Below, one piece after another: positions 47,761-56,471 of a stretch of DNA of 64,000 bases. Position numbers and translations under genes: made by a program. The notes beneath the pieces are model-generated. The model worked only from the letters and a program-made list of their open reading frames with translations. It was not told the origin of the DNA and did not search any database. Within the stretch, counting starts at the first letter, position 1. The number at the start of each line of letters is the position of its first letter. This stretch comes from Bacteroidales bacterium (GTDB lineage: Bacteria; Bacteroidota; Bacteroidia; Bacteroidales; JAQUTK01): contig JAQUTK010000016.1 in NCBI GenBank assembly GCA_028709785.1, positions 1-64,000 on the forward strand, in the 5' to 3' direction.

Positions 47761-48942
47761 CTATTCCCCTAACTTATCAAAAGCGCATTTTATACCTTCC
47801 AATGCCCTGAGCACATTGCTGCGGGGAGTCGCCAGATTCATTCTCATAAATCCTTCTCCTCCGGGACCAAAAGCTGTACCATCGTTCATGACAACTTTTG
47901 CCTCCTGATAAAAGAAATGGCGCAGCTCTTTCTGGCTCATTCCCAACTCACGACAGTCGAGCCAAACCATATAAGTAGCATCGGGGATCATCGGATGAAT
48001 GTGAGGCACCTGTTCAGAAAGAAAATCCCGAACCAACAGGACATTTTCCCAAACATAATCTGTAAGTTGTCTGACCCAATCCGTTCCATTTTCATAAGCA
48101 GCCTGAGCAGCCACATACGCAAAAATCGTACCATTATTAAGTTCGGTGGCATGCAAATAGTTGACAAAGACAGAGCGTAAAGCGGGATTACCTATCACGG
48201 AAAAGGATGTTGCCAAACCGGCCAGATTGAATGTCTTACTGGGAGCCATCAATGTAATTGTGTGCTGAAAAGCATACTCAGAAAGCGAGGCAAAAGGAGT
48301 ATGAACGGCTCCGTTAAGAGTCAGATCGGCATGGATCTCATCCGACAGTACCAGGACGCCATATTTCTCACAAAGATCGGATAACTGCATCAACTCTTCG
48401 GGACTCCAGACTCTTCCACCGGGGTTGTGAGGATTACAGAGAATCATCGTCTTGCATCCGTTGTTGAATTCCTTTTCCATGGATGAGAAATCCATGACAA
48501 AACGCCCCTCTTCAATGAACAGATAGTTATTAACAACCTCGCGATGAAGGTTGTCCGGCACCCAGTGAAAAGGCATATAGACCGGAGTCTGAATCAGCAC
48601 CTTGTCTCCCGGTTTGGTAAACGCATTCAAACAATGTGCCAGACCGGGCACAACCCCCGGAAGGAATGTAAGATATTCTTTTTCAATCTTCCAATGATGA
48701 CGCTTCGTCACCCAGTCAACAATCGACTGATAATAGTTGTCTGAAGGAAATGTATAACCGAGTATCTCATGCGTACACCTTTGGCGGATAGCCTCCAATA
48801 CAAAATCAGGTGTTCGAAAGTCCATGTCTGCAACCCACATGGGCACAGCATCATCGACTCCATACGCTTTTTTCATTCCATCAACCTTGAGGCAATCTGT
48901 GCCCCGACGATCAATCAGTTCGTCAAAATCATAACGTTTCAT
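47761..48942 (-). CDS. MalY/PatB-family PLP-dependent beta-lyase
   Basis: 393 residues. The N-terminus WVADMDFRTPDFV, CNPHNPGGRVWS near 170, and the PLP lysine motif APSKTFNLAG near 233 identify the fold-type I aminotransferase-like cystathionine beta-lyases. It probably cleaves C-S bonds of cystathionine or cysteine. It is divergent from the HAD gene with interleaved -7 boxes. Confidence 0.85.
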   Translation of the reverse strand: MKRYDFDELIDRRGTDCLKVDGMKKAYGVDDAVPMWVADMDFRTPDFVLEAIRQRCTHEILGYTFPSDNYYQSIVDWVTKRHHWKIEKEYLTFLPGVVPGLAHCLNAFTKPGDKVLIQTPVYMPFHWVPDNLHREVVNNYLFIEEGRFVMDFSSMEKEFNNGCKTMILCNPHNPGGRVWSPEELMQLSDLCEKYGVLVLSDEIHADLTLNGAVHTPFASLSEYAFQHTITLMAPSKTFNLAGLATSFSVIGNPALRSVFVNYLHATELNNGTIFAYVAAQAAYENGTDWVRQLTDYVWENVLLVRDFLSEQVPHIHPMIPDATYMVWLDCRELGMSQKELRHFFYQEAKVVMNDGTAFGPGGEGFMRMNLATPRSNVLRALEGIKCAFDKLGE

Positions 48943-48965
48943 CTGGTATTCATTCGTTTCTCGGG

Positions 48966-48973
48966 CAAAGATA
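48966..48973 (-). promoter_or_regulatory. -7 promoter element for the MalY-like gene
   Basis: Minus strand TATCTTTG, 24 bases before the start. It lies 11 bases from the divergent -7 box. Confidence 0.55.
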
Positions 48974-48984
48974 ATTGTTTTTTG

Positions 48985-48992
48985 TACCTTTG
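48985..48992 (+). promoter_or_regulatory. -7 promoter element for the HAD gene
   Basis: TACCTTTG, 22 bases before the ATG at 49015. Confidence 0.55.
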
Positions 48993-49014
48993 CGCCCGAA
49001 TAAGAGAGAATGAG

Positions 49015-49698
49015 ATGAAAAATAAGTTTCCCGATGGGCTAAAAGCGGTCATGTTTGACATGGACGGAGTCATTTATGACTCGATGCCCAACCATGTTAT
49101 TTCCTGGGTAGAGACGTTTAATGCCTTTGGACTTGTGATTCCCGAATCGTGGGCATACATGCAGGAAGGACGTACCGGTGAAAGTTCGGTGCAAATGGTC
49201 TTCGCCGAACAGAGAGACCGCAAGGCAACCAAAGAGGAAACGGAGGCGATGTACAAACTGAAGTGCGAATTGTTTGCCTCCAGACCCAAAGCTGAAATCA
49301 TGCCCGGCATCAGAGATCTGTTTGCCAAGGTGAAAAACAGCGGACTGGCCGCAACAATAGTAACAGGTTCAGGACAACGGACCTTGCTCAACAAACTGAA
49401 CACAGACTTTCCAGGGATGTTTCAAAAAGAGTTGTTGGTCACTGCTTTCGATGTCAAGCACGGGAAGCCCAATCCGGAACCATATCTCAAAGGACTGGGC
49501 AAACTGAATGTCAGTGCAGCAGAAGCAATCGTGATTGAAAATGCACCGCTGGGCATTCAGGCGGCATGCGCGGCAGGCGTGTTTACAGTGGCCGTCAATA
49601 CCGGTCCGCTTCCCGACCAGGTACTTCTTGATGCAGGAGCAAGCATGCTCTTCCATTCACTAAGTGAACTGTCAGACAAGTGGGAATCTCTGTTTTAA
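49015..49698 (+). CDS. HAD-superfamily phosphatase, beta-phosphoglucomutase-like
   Basis: 227 residues from the ATG at 49015. An upstream extension of the frame crosses the promoter and is rejected. VMFDMDGVIYDS holds the nucleophile Asp and partner Asp. TGSGQRTLLNKL (about 121) and KPNPEPYLKGL then VIENAPLGIQAA supply motifs II and IV. The capped class I HAD fold acts on small phosphosugars. The substrate is unknown. Confidence 0.85.
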   Translation: MKNKFPDGLKAVMFDMDGVIYDSMPNHVISWVETFNAFGLVIPESWAYMQEGRTGESSVQMVFAEQRDRKATKEETEAMYKLKCELFASRPKAEIMPGIRDLFAKVKNSGLAATIVTGSGQRTLLNKLNTDFPGMFQKELLVTAFDVKHGKPNPEPYLKGLGKLNVSAAEAIVIENAPLGIQAACAAGVFTVAVNTGPLPDQVLLDAGASMLFHSLSELSDKWESLF

Positions 49699-49713
49699 TC
49701 GAATCGGGAATCG

Positions 49714-50397
49714 TTACTTTCCGGCCATAGTCTGCTCGAAATAACGCCAGATAGACTCATCCGGCACCGGAGCAACAATCAAAACCGGCTCTTTGGACAC
49801 CGGATGAATAAACGCGATACTGCGTGAATGCAGTGAGATGCCTCCATCAGGATTGGAACGGTCTGCACCATATTTCAAGTCTCCCTTGATGTAACAGCCG
49901 ATCTTGGCAAGTTGACACCGAATCTGATGATGCCGGCCGGTATGCAGATGCACCTCTATCAGATTATAATTATCTGAATGACAAAGTACCTTGTAATCAA
50001 GCACTGCCTTTTTGGAGTTGGGCACCTCCTTGTCATACGCATACGACTTATTTTGCTTTTCGTTACGCACGAGATAGTGCGTCAACGTATCTTCGGGAAA
50101 CGGAGGCATGTTCTTGGTAATTGCCCAATAGGTCTTGTGCATATCCGACCCTTTAAACATTTCATTGAGTCGTGCAAGCGCCTTACTTGTCTTGGCAAAC
50201 AGCACCACACCAGTCACGGGACGATCCAGACGATGAGTCACACCCACAAAAACATTGCCGGGCTTGTGGTATTTCTCCTTGATCCACTCCTTCACTGTTT
50301 CCGACAAAGGAATATCACCGGTCTTGTCACCCTGCACAATCTCCGAGCAGCTCTTATTGACTGCTATGATGTGGTTATCTTCAAATATTACTTCCAT
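49714..50397 (-). CDS. RluA-family RNA pseudouridine synthase
   Basis: 227 residues. The catalytic motif THRLDRPVTGVVLFAK near 53 is intact, and LHTGRHHQIR near 152 is the second family signature. It lacks an S4 domain, as in shorter RluA-type enzymes. It isomerises specific uridines in rRNA or tRNA. It is separated from fabG by a terminator. Confidence 0.88.
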   Translation of the reverse strand: MEVIFEDNHIIAVNKSCSEIVQGDKTGDIPLSETVKEWIKEKYHKPGNVFVGVTHRLDRPVTGVVLFAKTSKALARLNEMFKGSDMHKTYWAITKNMPPFPEDTLTHYLVRNEKQNKSYAYDKEVPNSKKAVLDYKVLCHSDNYNLIEVHLHTGRHHQIRCQLAKIGCYIKGDLKYGADRSNPDGGISLHSRSIAFIHPVSKEPVLIVAPVPDESIWRYFEQTMAGK

Positions 50398-50404
50398 CTC
50401 TTAC

Positions 50405-50436
50405 AAAAAAAAGAGAGGCGGATGTTGCTCCGCCTC
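50405..50436 (-). terminator. Terminator after fabG
   Basis: An 8-bp GAGGCGGA/TCCGCCTC stem, then eight T on the minus strand. Confidence 0.8.
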
Positions 50437-50451
50437 CGCTTTGTTTTTTTA

Positions 50452-51198
50452 TTACATATTCATTCCACCACAGCAATGAATCACCTGACCGCTCACATAC
50501 GAGGAAAGGTCTGATGCCAGGAAAAGAGCCACATTGGCTACATCATCCGGTGTACCTCCACGACGCAATGGAATAGTCTTTGCCCATTGTTCCTTCACCT
50601 CTTCAGTAAGAGCTGCAGTCATATCTGTGATAATAAATCCCGGAGCAATAGCATTGGCACGAACCCCGCGCGAACCCATCTCTTTCGCGATGGACTTCGT
50701 CAAACCGATCAATCCGGCCTTGGAAGCAGAATAATTACACTGTCCGGCATTTCCGGAAACACCTACCACCGAACTCATATTAATGATAGATCCGCTTTTT
50801 TGTTTCATCATCACCGGAGTCAGTGCATGAATGAAGTTGAAAGCTGACTTCAGATTGACAGTAATAACGCTATCCCACTGCTGTTCGGTCATACGCATCA
50901 TCAGCGTGTCACGTGTGATACCGGCATTGTTTACCAGAATATCAATCTTACCAAAATCTTTCAAGATTTCTGCAACAACAGCGTGTGTATCTTCAAAGTT
51001 TGCCGCGTTAGACGCGTATCCCTTACCTGTCACACCGTAAGCTGCAATCTCAGCTTCAGTCGCTTTGGCATTATCATCAATTACAAGATCTGTAAAAGCA
51101 ATATTTGCACCTTCCTGAGCATATTTTAAAGCAATGGCTTTTCCGATTCCACGAGCAGCTCCTGTAATCAGGGCTACTTTTCCTTCTAATAGTTTCAT
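50452..51198 (-). CDS. fabG: 3-oxoacyl-ACP reductase
   Basis: 248 residues. GAARGIGKA is the NAD(P) loop (about 13-21), NNAG near 90, and the catalytic Ser with YSASK near 153-157. The C-terminal GGT-P-D-D and SGQVIHCCGGMNM end is typical of FabG. It reduces 3-oxoacyl-ACP in fatty acid elongation. It follows the TetR gene by 24 bases. Confidence 0.9.
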   Translation of the reverse strand: MKLLEGKVALITGAARGIGKAIALKYAQEGANIAFTDLVIDDNAKATEAEIAAYGVTGKGYASNAANFEDTHAVVAEILKDFGKIDILVNNAGITRDTLMMRMTEQQWDSVITVNLKSAFNFIHALTPVMMKQKSGSIINMSSVVGVSGNAGQCNYSASKAGLIGLTKSIAKEMGSRGVRANAIAPGFIITDMTAALTEEVKEQWAKTIPLRRGGTPDDVANVALFLASDLSSYVSGQVIHCCGGMNM

Positions 51199-51222
51199 TT
51201 TAAAATCTGTTTATGATAAATA

Positions 51223-51822
51223 TTAATATGATTTCCCTTTTTTGCGAATGCCGTTAAACAAAAAATCCATCACAACCTGTTTACGAATCTCGATACTGGT
51301 GGTCCGTTGACCAACACTCTCTCTGATATATGGGACTTCAAGACCTTTGAGTGAATTATGAATAATGGAGGCAGTCATCGGAACGCTCAGAATACTGAAC
51401 ACTCCCTTTTCTATTCCTTCCATGAGCATGGCTTCGATAGCACGGACTTCCCCACGGTCAAAACTTCTTCGCACACTTTCCACCTTGGATATATCTTTGA
51501 AAAACTCGGCCTTTAATGAACCATTACGAGCCACTACATCCTTTATTGCGTCCAGTCGTGTGTAAATATAAAGAGTAAGCTTATCTTCAGGCGCCATCGG
51601 TCTGTTAACAACCTGCCACAAAGACTGGCTAAGCGTCTCAAGCTCACTCTCAACTATTGCGTAGTAAATCTCATCTTTGTTCTTGAAGTAGGTATAAAGC
51701 GTACGACGTCCTTTGTGCGAAGCAACAGCAATATCATTCATCGTCGTCTTTTCAACTCCCTCTTGAGCGAATAACCTCCGAGCTACATCAACCAACAAAT
51801 CACGTGTTTTAGAAACAGCCAT
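51223..51822 (-). CDS. TetR-family regulator upstream of fabG
   Basis: 199 residues from the ATG at 51822. The helix-turn-helix spans about residues 5-55 (ARRLFAQEGVEKTTMNDIA, then GRRTLYTYFKNK). The ligand domain is less conserved. Being cotranscribed with fabG suggests that it senses acyl groups and controls fatty acid synthesis, but this is inference. A -7 box is 26 bases upstream. Confidence 0.8.
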   Translation of the reverse strand: MAVSKTRDLLVDVARRLFAQEGVEKTTMNDIAVASHKGRRTLYTYFKNKDEIYYAIVESELETLSQSLWQVVNRPMAPEDKLTLYIYTRLDAIKDVVARNGSLKAEFFKDISKVESVRRSFDRGEVRAIEAMLMEGIEKGVFSILSVPMTASIIHNSLKGLEVPYIRESVGQRTTSIEIRKQVVMDFLFNGIRKKGKSY

Positions 51823-51847
51823 ATTGCACACTATCTATAATAATGGG

Positions 51848-51855
51848 CAAAAGTA
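51848..51855 (-). promoter_or_regulatory. -7 promoter element for tetR-fabG
   Basis: Minus strand TACTTTTG, 26 bases from the start. Confidence 0.5.
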
Positions 51856-51959
51856 TAAAAAACTTAGCGATTTCCCTCTTCCTAAATTACAAAATGTGCA
51901 AGAAATTACGTTTACGCAGATTTTTCTTCCTAAAAACTTGCTTTGTAACATATTTACCG

Positions 51960-51967
51960 TACCTTTG
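51960..51967 (+). promoter_or_regulatory. -7 promoter element for initiator tRNA-Met
   Basis: TACCTTTG, with a CTTG 19 bases upstream, 12 bases before the mature tRNA start. Confidence 0.55.
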
Positions 51968-51978
51968 CACCACAATAT

Positions 51979-52051
<73 letters not shown>

Positions 52052-52056
52052 CACAA

Positions 52057-52098
52057 GATCGCTCATACATTTATACAGTGTATGAGCGGTCTTTTTTT
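52057..52098 (+). terminator. Terminator after tRNA-fMet
   Basis: A 12- to 13-bp GATCGCTCATACA/TGTATGAGCGGTC stem followed by seven T. Confidence 0.8.
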
Positions 52099-52158
52099 AT
52101 TGTATCGACAGGCAAAAGCAGGCATACGCAAGTTTGTGCGTCAGAGCGCACCCTCCGT

Positions 52159-52216
52159 TTCACCTTCGTACAACGAGGGAGCAACAAAGGTCAAACGAAA
52201 GTTTGACGAAGGTGAA
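52159..52216. other. Nested hairpin with GAAA tetraloop
   Basis: TTCACCTTC at 52159-52167 pairs with GAAGGTGAA at 52208-52216. Inside it GTCAAAC (52190-52196) and GTTTGAC (52201-52207) form a 7-bp stem capped by GAAA. The strand between is unpaired. An alternative CCCTC/GAGGG pairing competes with it. Confidence 0.4.
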
Positions 52217-52598
52217 TCGCAGCATTCGTAAGGAAGGATGGACCCAAAAAACAAGAGAAAAAGATTCTTTAATACTTGAAACGGAATTACTGGAAAAGGG
52301 TGATCACATCTCTTGTTTTCTTTGCTGGAATTCGCAAGAAGAGAGGATCGTTATCCGTTTCATAAGTCAGAAATAAAAGAGCATTACCAAAGAATTAACA
52401 CAAAAAAGTTTTGTTTCTGGCGATTTATGAATGAATTTAATCTGTTTTCTTTGAAGAACACCTCATTCTTTTGCAGATTTTGATCAAAAAGTGAAACAAT
52501 TCGACGCTAAAAAACGTAAATTCACTCTTAAAAAATCAATAGTAGCACCAGATAGACTATTGATAATCAGCAAGAAAAACCCAGACAAGTCCCTTTGT

Positions 52599-52653
52599 AA
52601 TAATATAATATTGAATAATATAATATTGAATAGAAGTAATAATATAATATTAA
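52599..52653. repeat. Three AT-rich direct repeats
   Basis: TAATATAATATT-containing copies at 52599-52616, 52617-52631 and 52638-52653, each followed by GAA or AAA. They probably arose by slippage. Confidence 0.5.
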
Positions 52654-52802
52654 AGAAGACGATATAGAAGAAAACAAGAGGCATGCGAGGCATGCGAAAA
52701 AAAGTGTTCGACACTGGCAATTTCTTTTTTTTCAGATTGGCTACGATTTTTGCATAATCCAACAAATCCTCAAGTTTTGCAGTTGATCCGTGATCAGTAA
52801 TC

Positions 52803-52850
52803 ACTAAAAAAAAGAGACCGTCTTTCTTTCGAAAAACAGTCTCTTTTTTT
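52803..52850 (-). terminator. Terminator after the tRNA-Val pair
   Basis: On the minus strand, AAAAAGAGAC and GTCTCTTTTT arms with a T run immediately after the tRNA 3' end. Confidence 0.7.
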
Positions 52851-52851
52851 G

Positions 52852-52926
52852 TGGGCGTTGAGGGATTCGAACCCCCGACCCTCTGCTTGTAAGGCAGATG
52901 CTCTGAACCAGCTGAGCTAAACGCCC
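52852..52926 (-). tRNA. tRNA-Val (TAC), copy 2
   Basis: Cloverleaf with GGGCGTT acceptor, D-stem GCTC region, anticodon loop CTTACAA giving anticodon TAC, and T-loop TTCGAAT. It is identical to the other copy, 113 bases away, and follows it in transcription. CCA is not encoded. Confidence 0.95.
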
Positions 52927-52964
52927 GATTGTCTTTTTTGTCTGGAAGTGTCCGTTCTTTTTTG

Positions 52965-53039
52965 TGGGCGTTGAGGGATTCGAACCCCCGACCCTCTGCT
53001 TGTAAGGCAGATGCTCTGAACCAGCTGAGCTAAACGCCC
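52965..53039 (-). tRNA. tRNA-Val (TAC), copy 1
   Basis: Identical to the other copy, anticodon TAC. It is first in the transcription unit, 26 bases after the promoter -7 box. Confidence 0.95.
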
Positions 53040-53064
53040 GTACACTTCCGTTTCAAAAGCGATG

Positions 53065-53095
53065 CAAAGGTACAGCTTTTTTCATTATCTCCAAA
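53065..53095 (-). promoter_or_regulatory. Full Bacteroidetes-type promoter for the tRNA-Val unit
   Basis: On the minus strand, a -33 TTTG at 53095-53092 and a -7 TACCTTTG at 53072-53065 are separated by 19 bases, the consensus spacing. This is the best promoter in the window. Confidence 0.75.
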
Positions 53096-53218
53096 TGTTT
53101 CAAAAGAAAAAGAGCCTCTCGCATCATTTTTTTTCAACGAGCCCCCTCTTAACACTCTTTCGTATGACCTCTTTCAAAATAATCACTCCTTTCTTGCCGC
53201 CAATTCGCAATTAATGAG

Positions 53219-53226
53219 TACTTTTG
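53219..53226 (+). promoter_or_regulatory. -7 promoter element for purB
   Basis: TACTTTTG, 25 bases before the ATG at 53251. It overlaps an earlier TTG start, so that start is rejected. Confidence 0.55.
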
Positions 53227-53250
53227 CGGCCTATATTACATGTAATCATT

Positions 53251-54594
53251 ATGGACTTAAATTTATTGACTGCTATATCACCTGTTGACGGGCGGTATCG
53301 TGGAAAGACAGAGTCGTTGGCTAATTATTTTTCTGAATGGGCTTTAATCAAATACAGAGTACGGGTTGAAGTAGAGTATTTTATCGCTTTGTGCGAACTT
53401 CCCATTCCTCAACTGAAAAATATCGATTCTTCCCTTTTTGGACAGCTTCGCGCTATCTACCAAAACTTTACTGTCGAAGACGCTCAGCGGATCAAAGATA
53501 TTGAAAACGTGACCAACCATGATGTAAAGGCAGTTGAATACTTCCTGAAAGAGAAGTTTGATATCCTTGCACTCCAGGATTATAAGGAATTCATCCATTT
53601 TGGTCTGACATCGCAGGATATCAATAACACGTCTATCCCTTTGTCAATCAAAGATGCGCTTGATGAAAACTATTATCCATTGCTGGAAGAGATCATCGCA
53701 CAACTGAATACGTATGCGACTCAGTGGATGAATATCCCGATGCTGGCAAAGACTCATGGACAACCGGCCTCCCCTACTCGTTTGGGCAAAGAGATTATGG
53801 TTTTCGTAAGTCGGTTGAATCAACAACTTGCTTTATTGAAGCAGATTCCGATCTCTGCCAAATTTGGTGGAGCAACCGGAAACTACAACGCACATAATGC
53901 CGCATATCCTGAAACAGACTGGAAAGCTTTCGGAAATAAATTTGTCGAAGAGAAACTCGGACTTGTCAGAGAACAGTGGACAACTCAAATATCCAACTAT
54001 GACAATCTCGCTGCTCTGTTTGACGGATTGAAGCGAATCAATGTCATCATGATTGATATGAACCGCGATTTTTGGCAGTATATCTCCATGGAATACTTCA
54101 AACAAAAGATAAAAGCAGGAGAAGTAGGTTCTTCAGCCATGCCTCACAAGGTTAATCCGATTGATTTTGAAAATGCGGAAGGTAATCTGGGCATCGCGAA
54201 TGCTATTTTGGAACATTTGTCAGGTAAACTGCCTATTTCCCGTTTGCAAAGAGACCTGACGGACTCTACTGTTTTGAGAAATGTAGGGGTACCATTGGCG
54301 CATATTGATATAGCAATTCAAAGTTCGCTGAAAGGTCTGCGCAAACTGATCCTAAACGAAGATATACTCTACCGTGATCTGGACAATTGCTGGAGTGTAG
54401 TCGCTGAAGGAATACAGACAATCCTTCGCAGAGAAGGGTATCCGAAACCTTATGAAGCTCTGAAAGAACTGACCCGTACGAATGCTTCGATTACGGAAGA
54501 GTCAATCAAAGCTTTTATTGAAACATTACATGTGGATGAGAATGTAAAGAACACTTTACGCGCTCTTTCTCCACACAATTATACAGGTATTTAA
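53251..54594 (+). CDS. purB: Adenylosuccinate lyase
   Basis: 447 residues from the ATG at 53251. SPVDGRYRGK opens the protein, NVTNHDVKAVEYF near 88, THGQPASPTRLG near 169, and GSSAMPHKVNPIDFENAEGN near 294 (the catalytic flexible loop) mark the family. It makes fumarate and AMP or AICAR in purine synthesis. rluB follows after 51 bases and asnS after that, one unit. Confidence 0.95.
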   Translation: MDLNLLTAISPVDGRYRGKTESLANYFSEWALIKYRVRVEVEYFIALCELPIPQLKNIDSSLFGQLRAIYQNFTVEDAQRIKDIENVTNHDVKAVEYFLKEKFDILALQDYKEFIHFGLTSQDINNTSIPLSIKDALDENYYPLLEEIIAQLNTYATQWMNIPMLAKTHGQPASPTRLGKEIMVFVSRLNQQLALLKQIPISAKFGGATGNYNAHNAAYPETDWKAFGNKFVEEKLGLVREQWTTQISNYDNLAALFDGLKRINVIMIDMNRDFWQYISMEYFKQKIKAGEVGSSAMPHKVNPIDFENAEGNLGIANAILEHLSGKLPISRLQRDLTDSTVLRNVGVPLAHIDIAIQSSLKGLRKLILNEDILYRDLDNCWSVVAEGIQTILRREGYPKPYEALKELTRTNASITEESIKAFIETLHVDENVKNTLRALSPHNYTGI

Positions 54595-54645
54595 CACAGC
54601 TGACCGTGAGGTTGGCATTTTATTCATTCAATATTATACAAAACA

Positions 54646-56454
54646 ATGAGACCAGAAGAGAACAATTGGAATTCTGACGAACAAAAGAACAATGATTCTA
54701 ATCGTGACAGTAGAAACAACCCTAGACCTGAAAGAACGAATGATTACAACAGAGAACGTCCGTCCTATAATTCAGAACGTCCTCGCACAAGTAGCTACAA
54801 CCGCGATGGTGGTAGCAGCCGTCCTTACAATCAGGACAGACCGGCACGCCCGTCCTATAATTCAGAGAGACCGGGAAGGCCTTCCTATAATTCGGAGAGA
54901 TCAGACCGTCCGTCTTACAACTCTGAGAGACCGGCACGCCCTTCTTACAACTCTGAAAGATCGGATCGTCCGTCTTACAATTCAGAGAGACCATCAAGAC
55001 CTTCTTACAATTCTGAGAGATCGGATCGTCCGGCTTACAACTCTGAAAGACCGGCACGTCCTTCCTATAACTCGGAGAGATCGGATCGTCCTTCATACAA
55101 CTCGGACAGGCCTGCACGTCCATCCTACAACTCTGACAGAAGCGGTGGATTCAACCGTAACTTCAATCGCAACGATAATGATAGACCGGCATGGAATGCA
55201 AACAAACCTTCGGGAGACTCAGAGTCTTCAAGAAGACCATACAATCGTCCGGACCAGGAGGGAAGTAACTTTAACAGCTTCAACAACGAGGATCCATCAA
55301 AACCTCGCAGACCACGCTTCCGTGTAGGAGATACTCCACAGGAAGGTAGTGAATACAGTAACTTCTCCCCAAGAAACAACGAAGATCAAAGGGGAGGTGG
55401 TTATCAGGGTCGCCCAAGCTATGGCAATCGCGAAGGTGGATACCAGGGCCGTCCAAGTTATGGCAACCGCGAAGGTGGCAACAGCCGTCCAAGCTATGGC
55501 AACCGCGAAGGTGGTTACCAGGGCCGTCCAAGCTATGGTAATCGTGAAGGTGGCAACAGCCGTCCAAGCTACGGGAACCGCGAAGGTGGTTATCAGGGCC
55601 GTCCAAGCTATGGCAACCGCGAAGGTGGCTATCAGGGTCGTCCGAGCTTTGGCAATCGCGAAGGTGGTTATGATCCAAACGCTAAGTATAGCAAGAAAAA
55701 ACAGTTCGAATTCAAAGAAAAAAATATTGACCCGAATGAACCAATCCGTCTGAACAAATACCTTGCAAACGCCGGACTTTGTTCCAGAAGAGAGGCAGAT
55801 GAGTTTATTCAGGCAGGTGTTGTTTCTGTCAACGGTGCTATCGTTACAGAACTGGGAACCAAAGTGAAACGCGAAGACAAAGTGATGTTTCATGACCAAT
55901 TGGTAAGTCTGGAACATAAGGTCTATGTATTGCTCAACAAACCGAAAGATTGTGTGACAACAACGGATGATCCTCAGGCCAGACTGACCGTAATGCATCT
56001 TGTTCGCAACGCTTGTAACGAGCGCATCTATCCTGTAGGACGCCTCGACCGGAACACAACCGGAGTGTTGCTGCTTACAAACGACGGCGAACTGGCATCA
56101 AAGCTGACTCACCCGAAATTTGTGAAGAAAAAGATCTATCAGGTAACCCTGGATAAACCATTGACGGCAGCTGATATGGAACAGATCAGAGAAGGTATTG
56201 AGCTCGAAGATGGCGAAATTCATGCAGATGAAATCCACTATGTGAAGGATGAGAAGAAGACTGAAGTTGGAATCGAGATTCACTCCGGACGTAACCGCAT
56301 CGTACGACGTATCTTTGAACATCTGGGATATAAAGTATACAAACTGGACCGTGTCTATTTTGCCGGTCTGACGAAGAAGGGAATTCCACGCGGTAAATTC
56401 CGTCATTTAAACGATAGAGAAGTAAACATGTTACTCATGGGTGCTTTTGATTAA
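54646..56454 (+). CDS. RsuA/RluB-type pseudouridine synthase with long repetitive N-terminus
   Basis: 602 residues. Residues 1-350 are disordered and rich in Arg, Ser, Tyr, Gly and Asn. They include ten 10-residue RPSYNSER-like units (67-166) and seven 11-13-residue GGYQGRPSYGNRE-like units (250-342). An S4 RNA-binding domain follows (IRLNKYLANAGLCSRREAD, about 366), then the synthase with GRLDRNTTGVLLLTNDG near 465 and IHSGRNRIVRRIFEHLG near 545. It isomerises a uridine in 23S or 16S rRNA. The long tail probably binds RNA or drives condensation. Such tails occur in Bacteroidales enzymes. Confidence 0.85.
   Translation: MRPEENNWNSDEQKNNDSNRDSRNNPRPERTNDYNRERPSYNSERPRTSSYNRDGGSSRPYNQDRPARPSYNSERPGRPSYNSERSDRPSYNSERPARPSYNSERSDRPSYNSERPSRPSYNSERSDRPAYNSERPARPSYNSERSDRPSYNSDRPARPSYNSDRSGGFNRNFNRNDNDRPAWNANKPSGDSESSRRPYNRPDQEGSNFNSFNNEDPSKPRRPRFRVGDTPQEGSEYSNFSPRNNEDQRGGGYQGRPSYGNREGGYQGRPSYGNREGGNSRPSYGNREGGYQGRPSYGNREGGNSRPSYGNREGGYQGRPSYGNREGGYQGRPSFGNREGGYDPNAKYSKKKQFEFKEKNIDPNEPIRLNKYLANAGLCSRREADEFIQAGVVSVNGAIVTELGTKVKREDKVMFHDQLVSLEHKVYVLLNKPKDCVTTTDDPQARLTVMHLVRNACNERIYPVGRLDRNTTGVLLLTNDGELASKLTHPKFVKKKIYQVTLDKPLTAADMEQIREGIELEDGEIHADEIHYVKDEKKTEVGIEIHSGRNRIVRRIFEHLGYKVYKLDRVYFAGLTKKGIPRGKFRHLNDREVNMLLMGAFD
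54844..55143 (+). repeat. 30-bp coding tandem repeat, ten units
   Basis: Ten 30-bp units encode RPSYNSER plus a variable pair that alternates between PA/PG/PS and SD. DNA copies differ at third positions, so the repeat is kept by selection on protein as well as by duplication. Confidence 0.8.
55393..55671 (+). repeat. Coding tandem repeat, GGYQGRPSYGNRE type
   Basis: Seven units of 33-39 bp encoding GGYQGRPSYGNRE or its shorter form GGNSRPSYGNRE. They are unrelated at unit length to the upstream repeat. Confidence 0.8.
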
Positions 56455-56471
56455 ATAGAATATTATAAGGT

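Larger units (their letters stand above)
52099..52802. other. Spacer with structured and repeated segments
   Basis: It contains a compound hairpin (52159-52216) with a GAAA-capped inner stem and AT-rich direct repeats (52599-52653). A minus-strand frame starting at 52804 begins like protein (MITDHGSTAKLEDLLDYAK) but turns into low-complexity Ile/Leu/Phe runs over the AT repeats. I give it no gene call. Confidence 0.5.

Noticed and set aside
52484-52804. Minus-strand 106-codon frame beside the tRNA-Val terminator
   Set aside because: After a plausible first 35 residues it becomes low-complexity Ile/Leu/Phe translated from AT repeats. No promoter or family support.
55297-55998. Large antisense frames over the rluB repeat region
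   Set aside because: They are by-products of the repeated, GC-biased coding DNA of the plus-strand gene. The period-three signal fits the plus frame.
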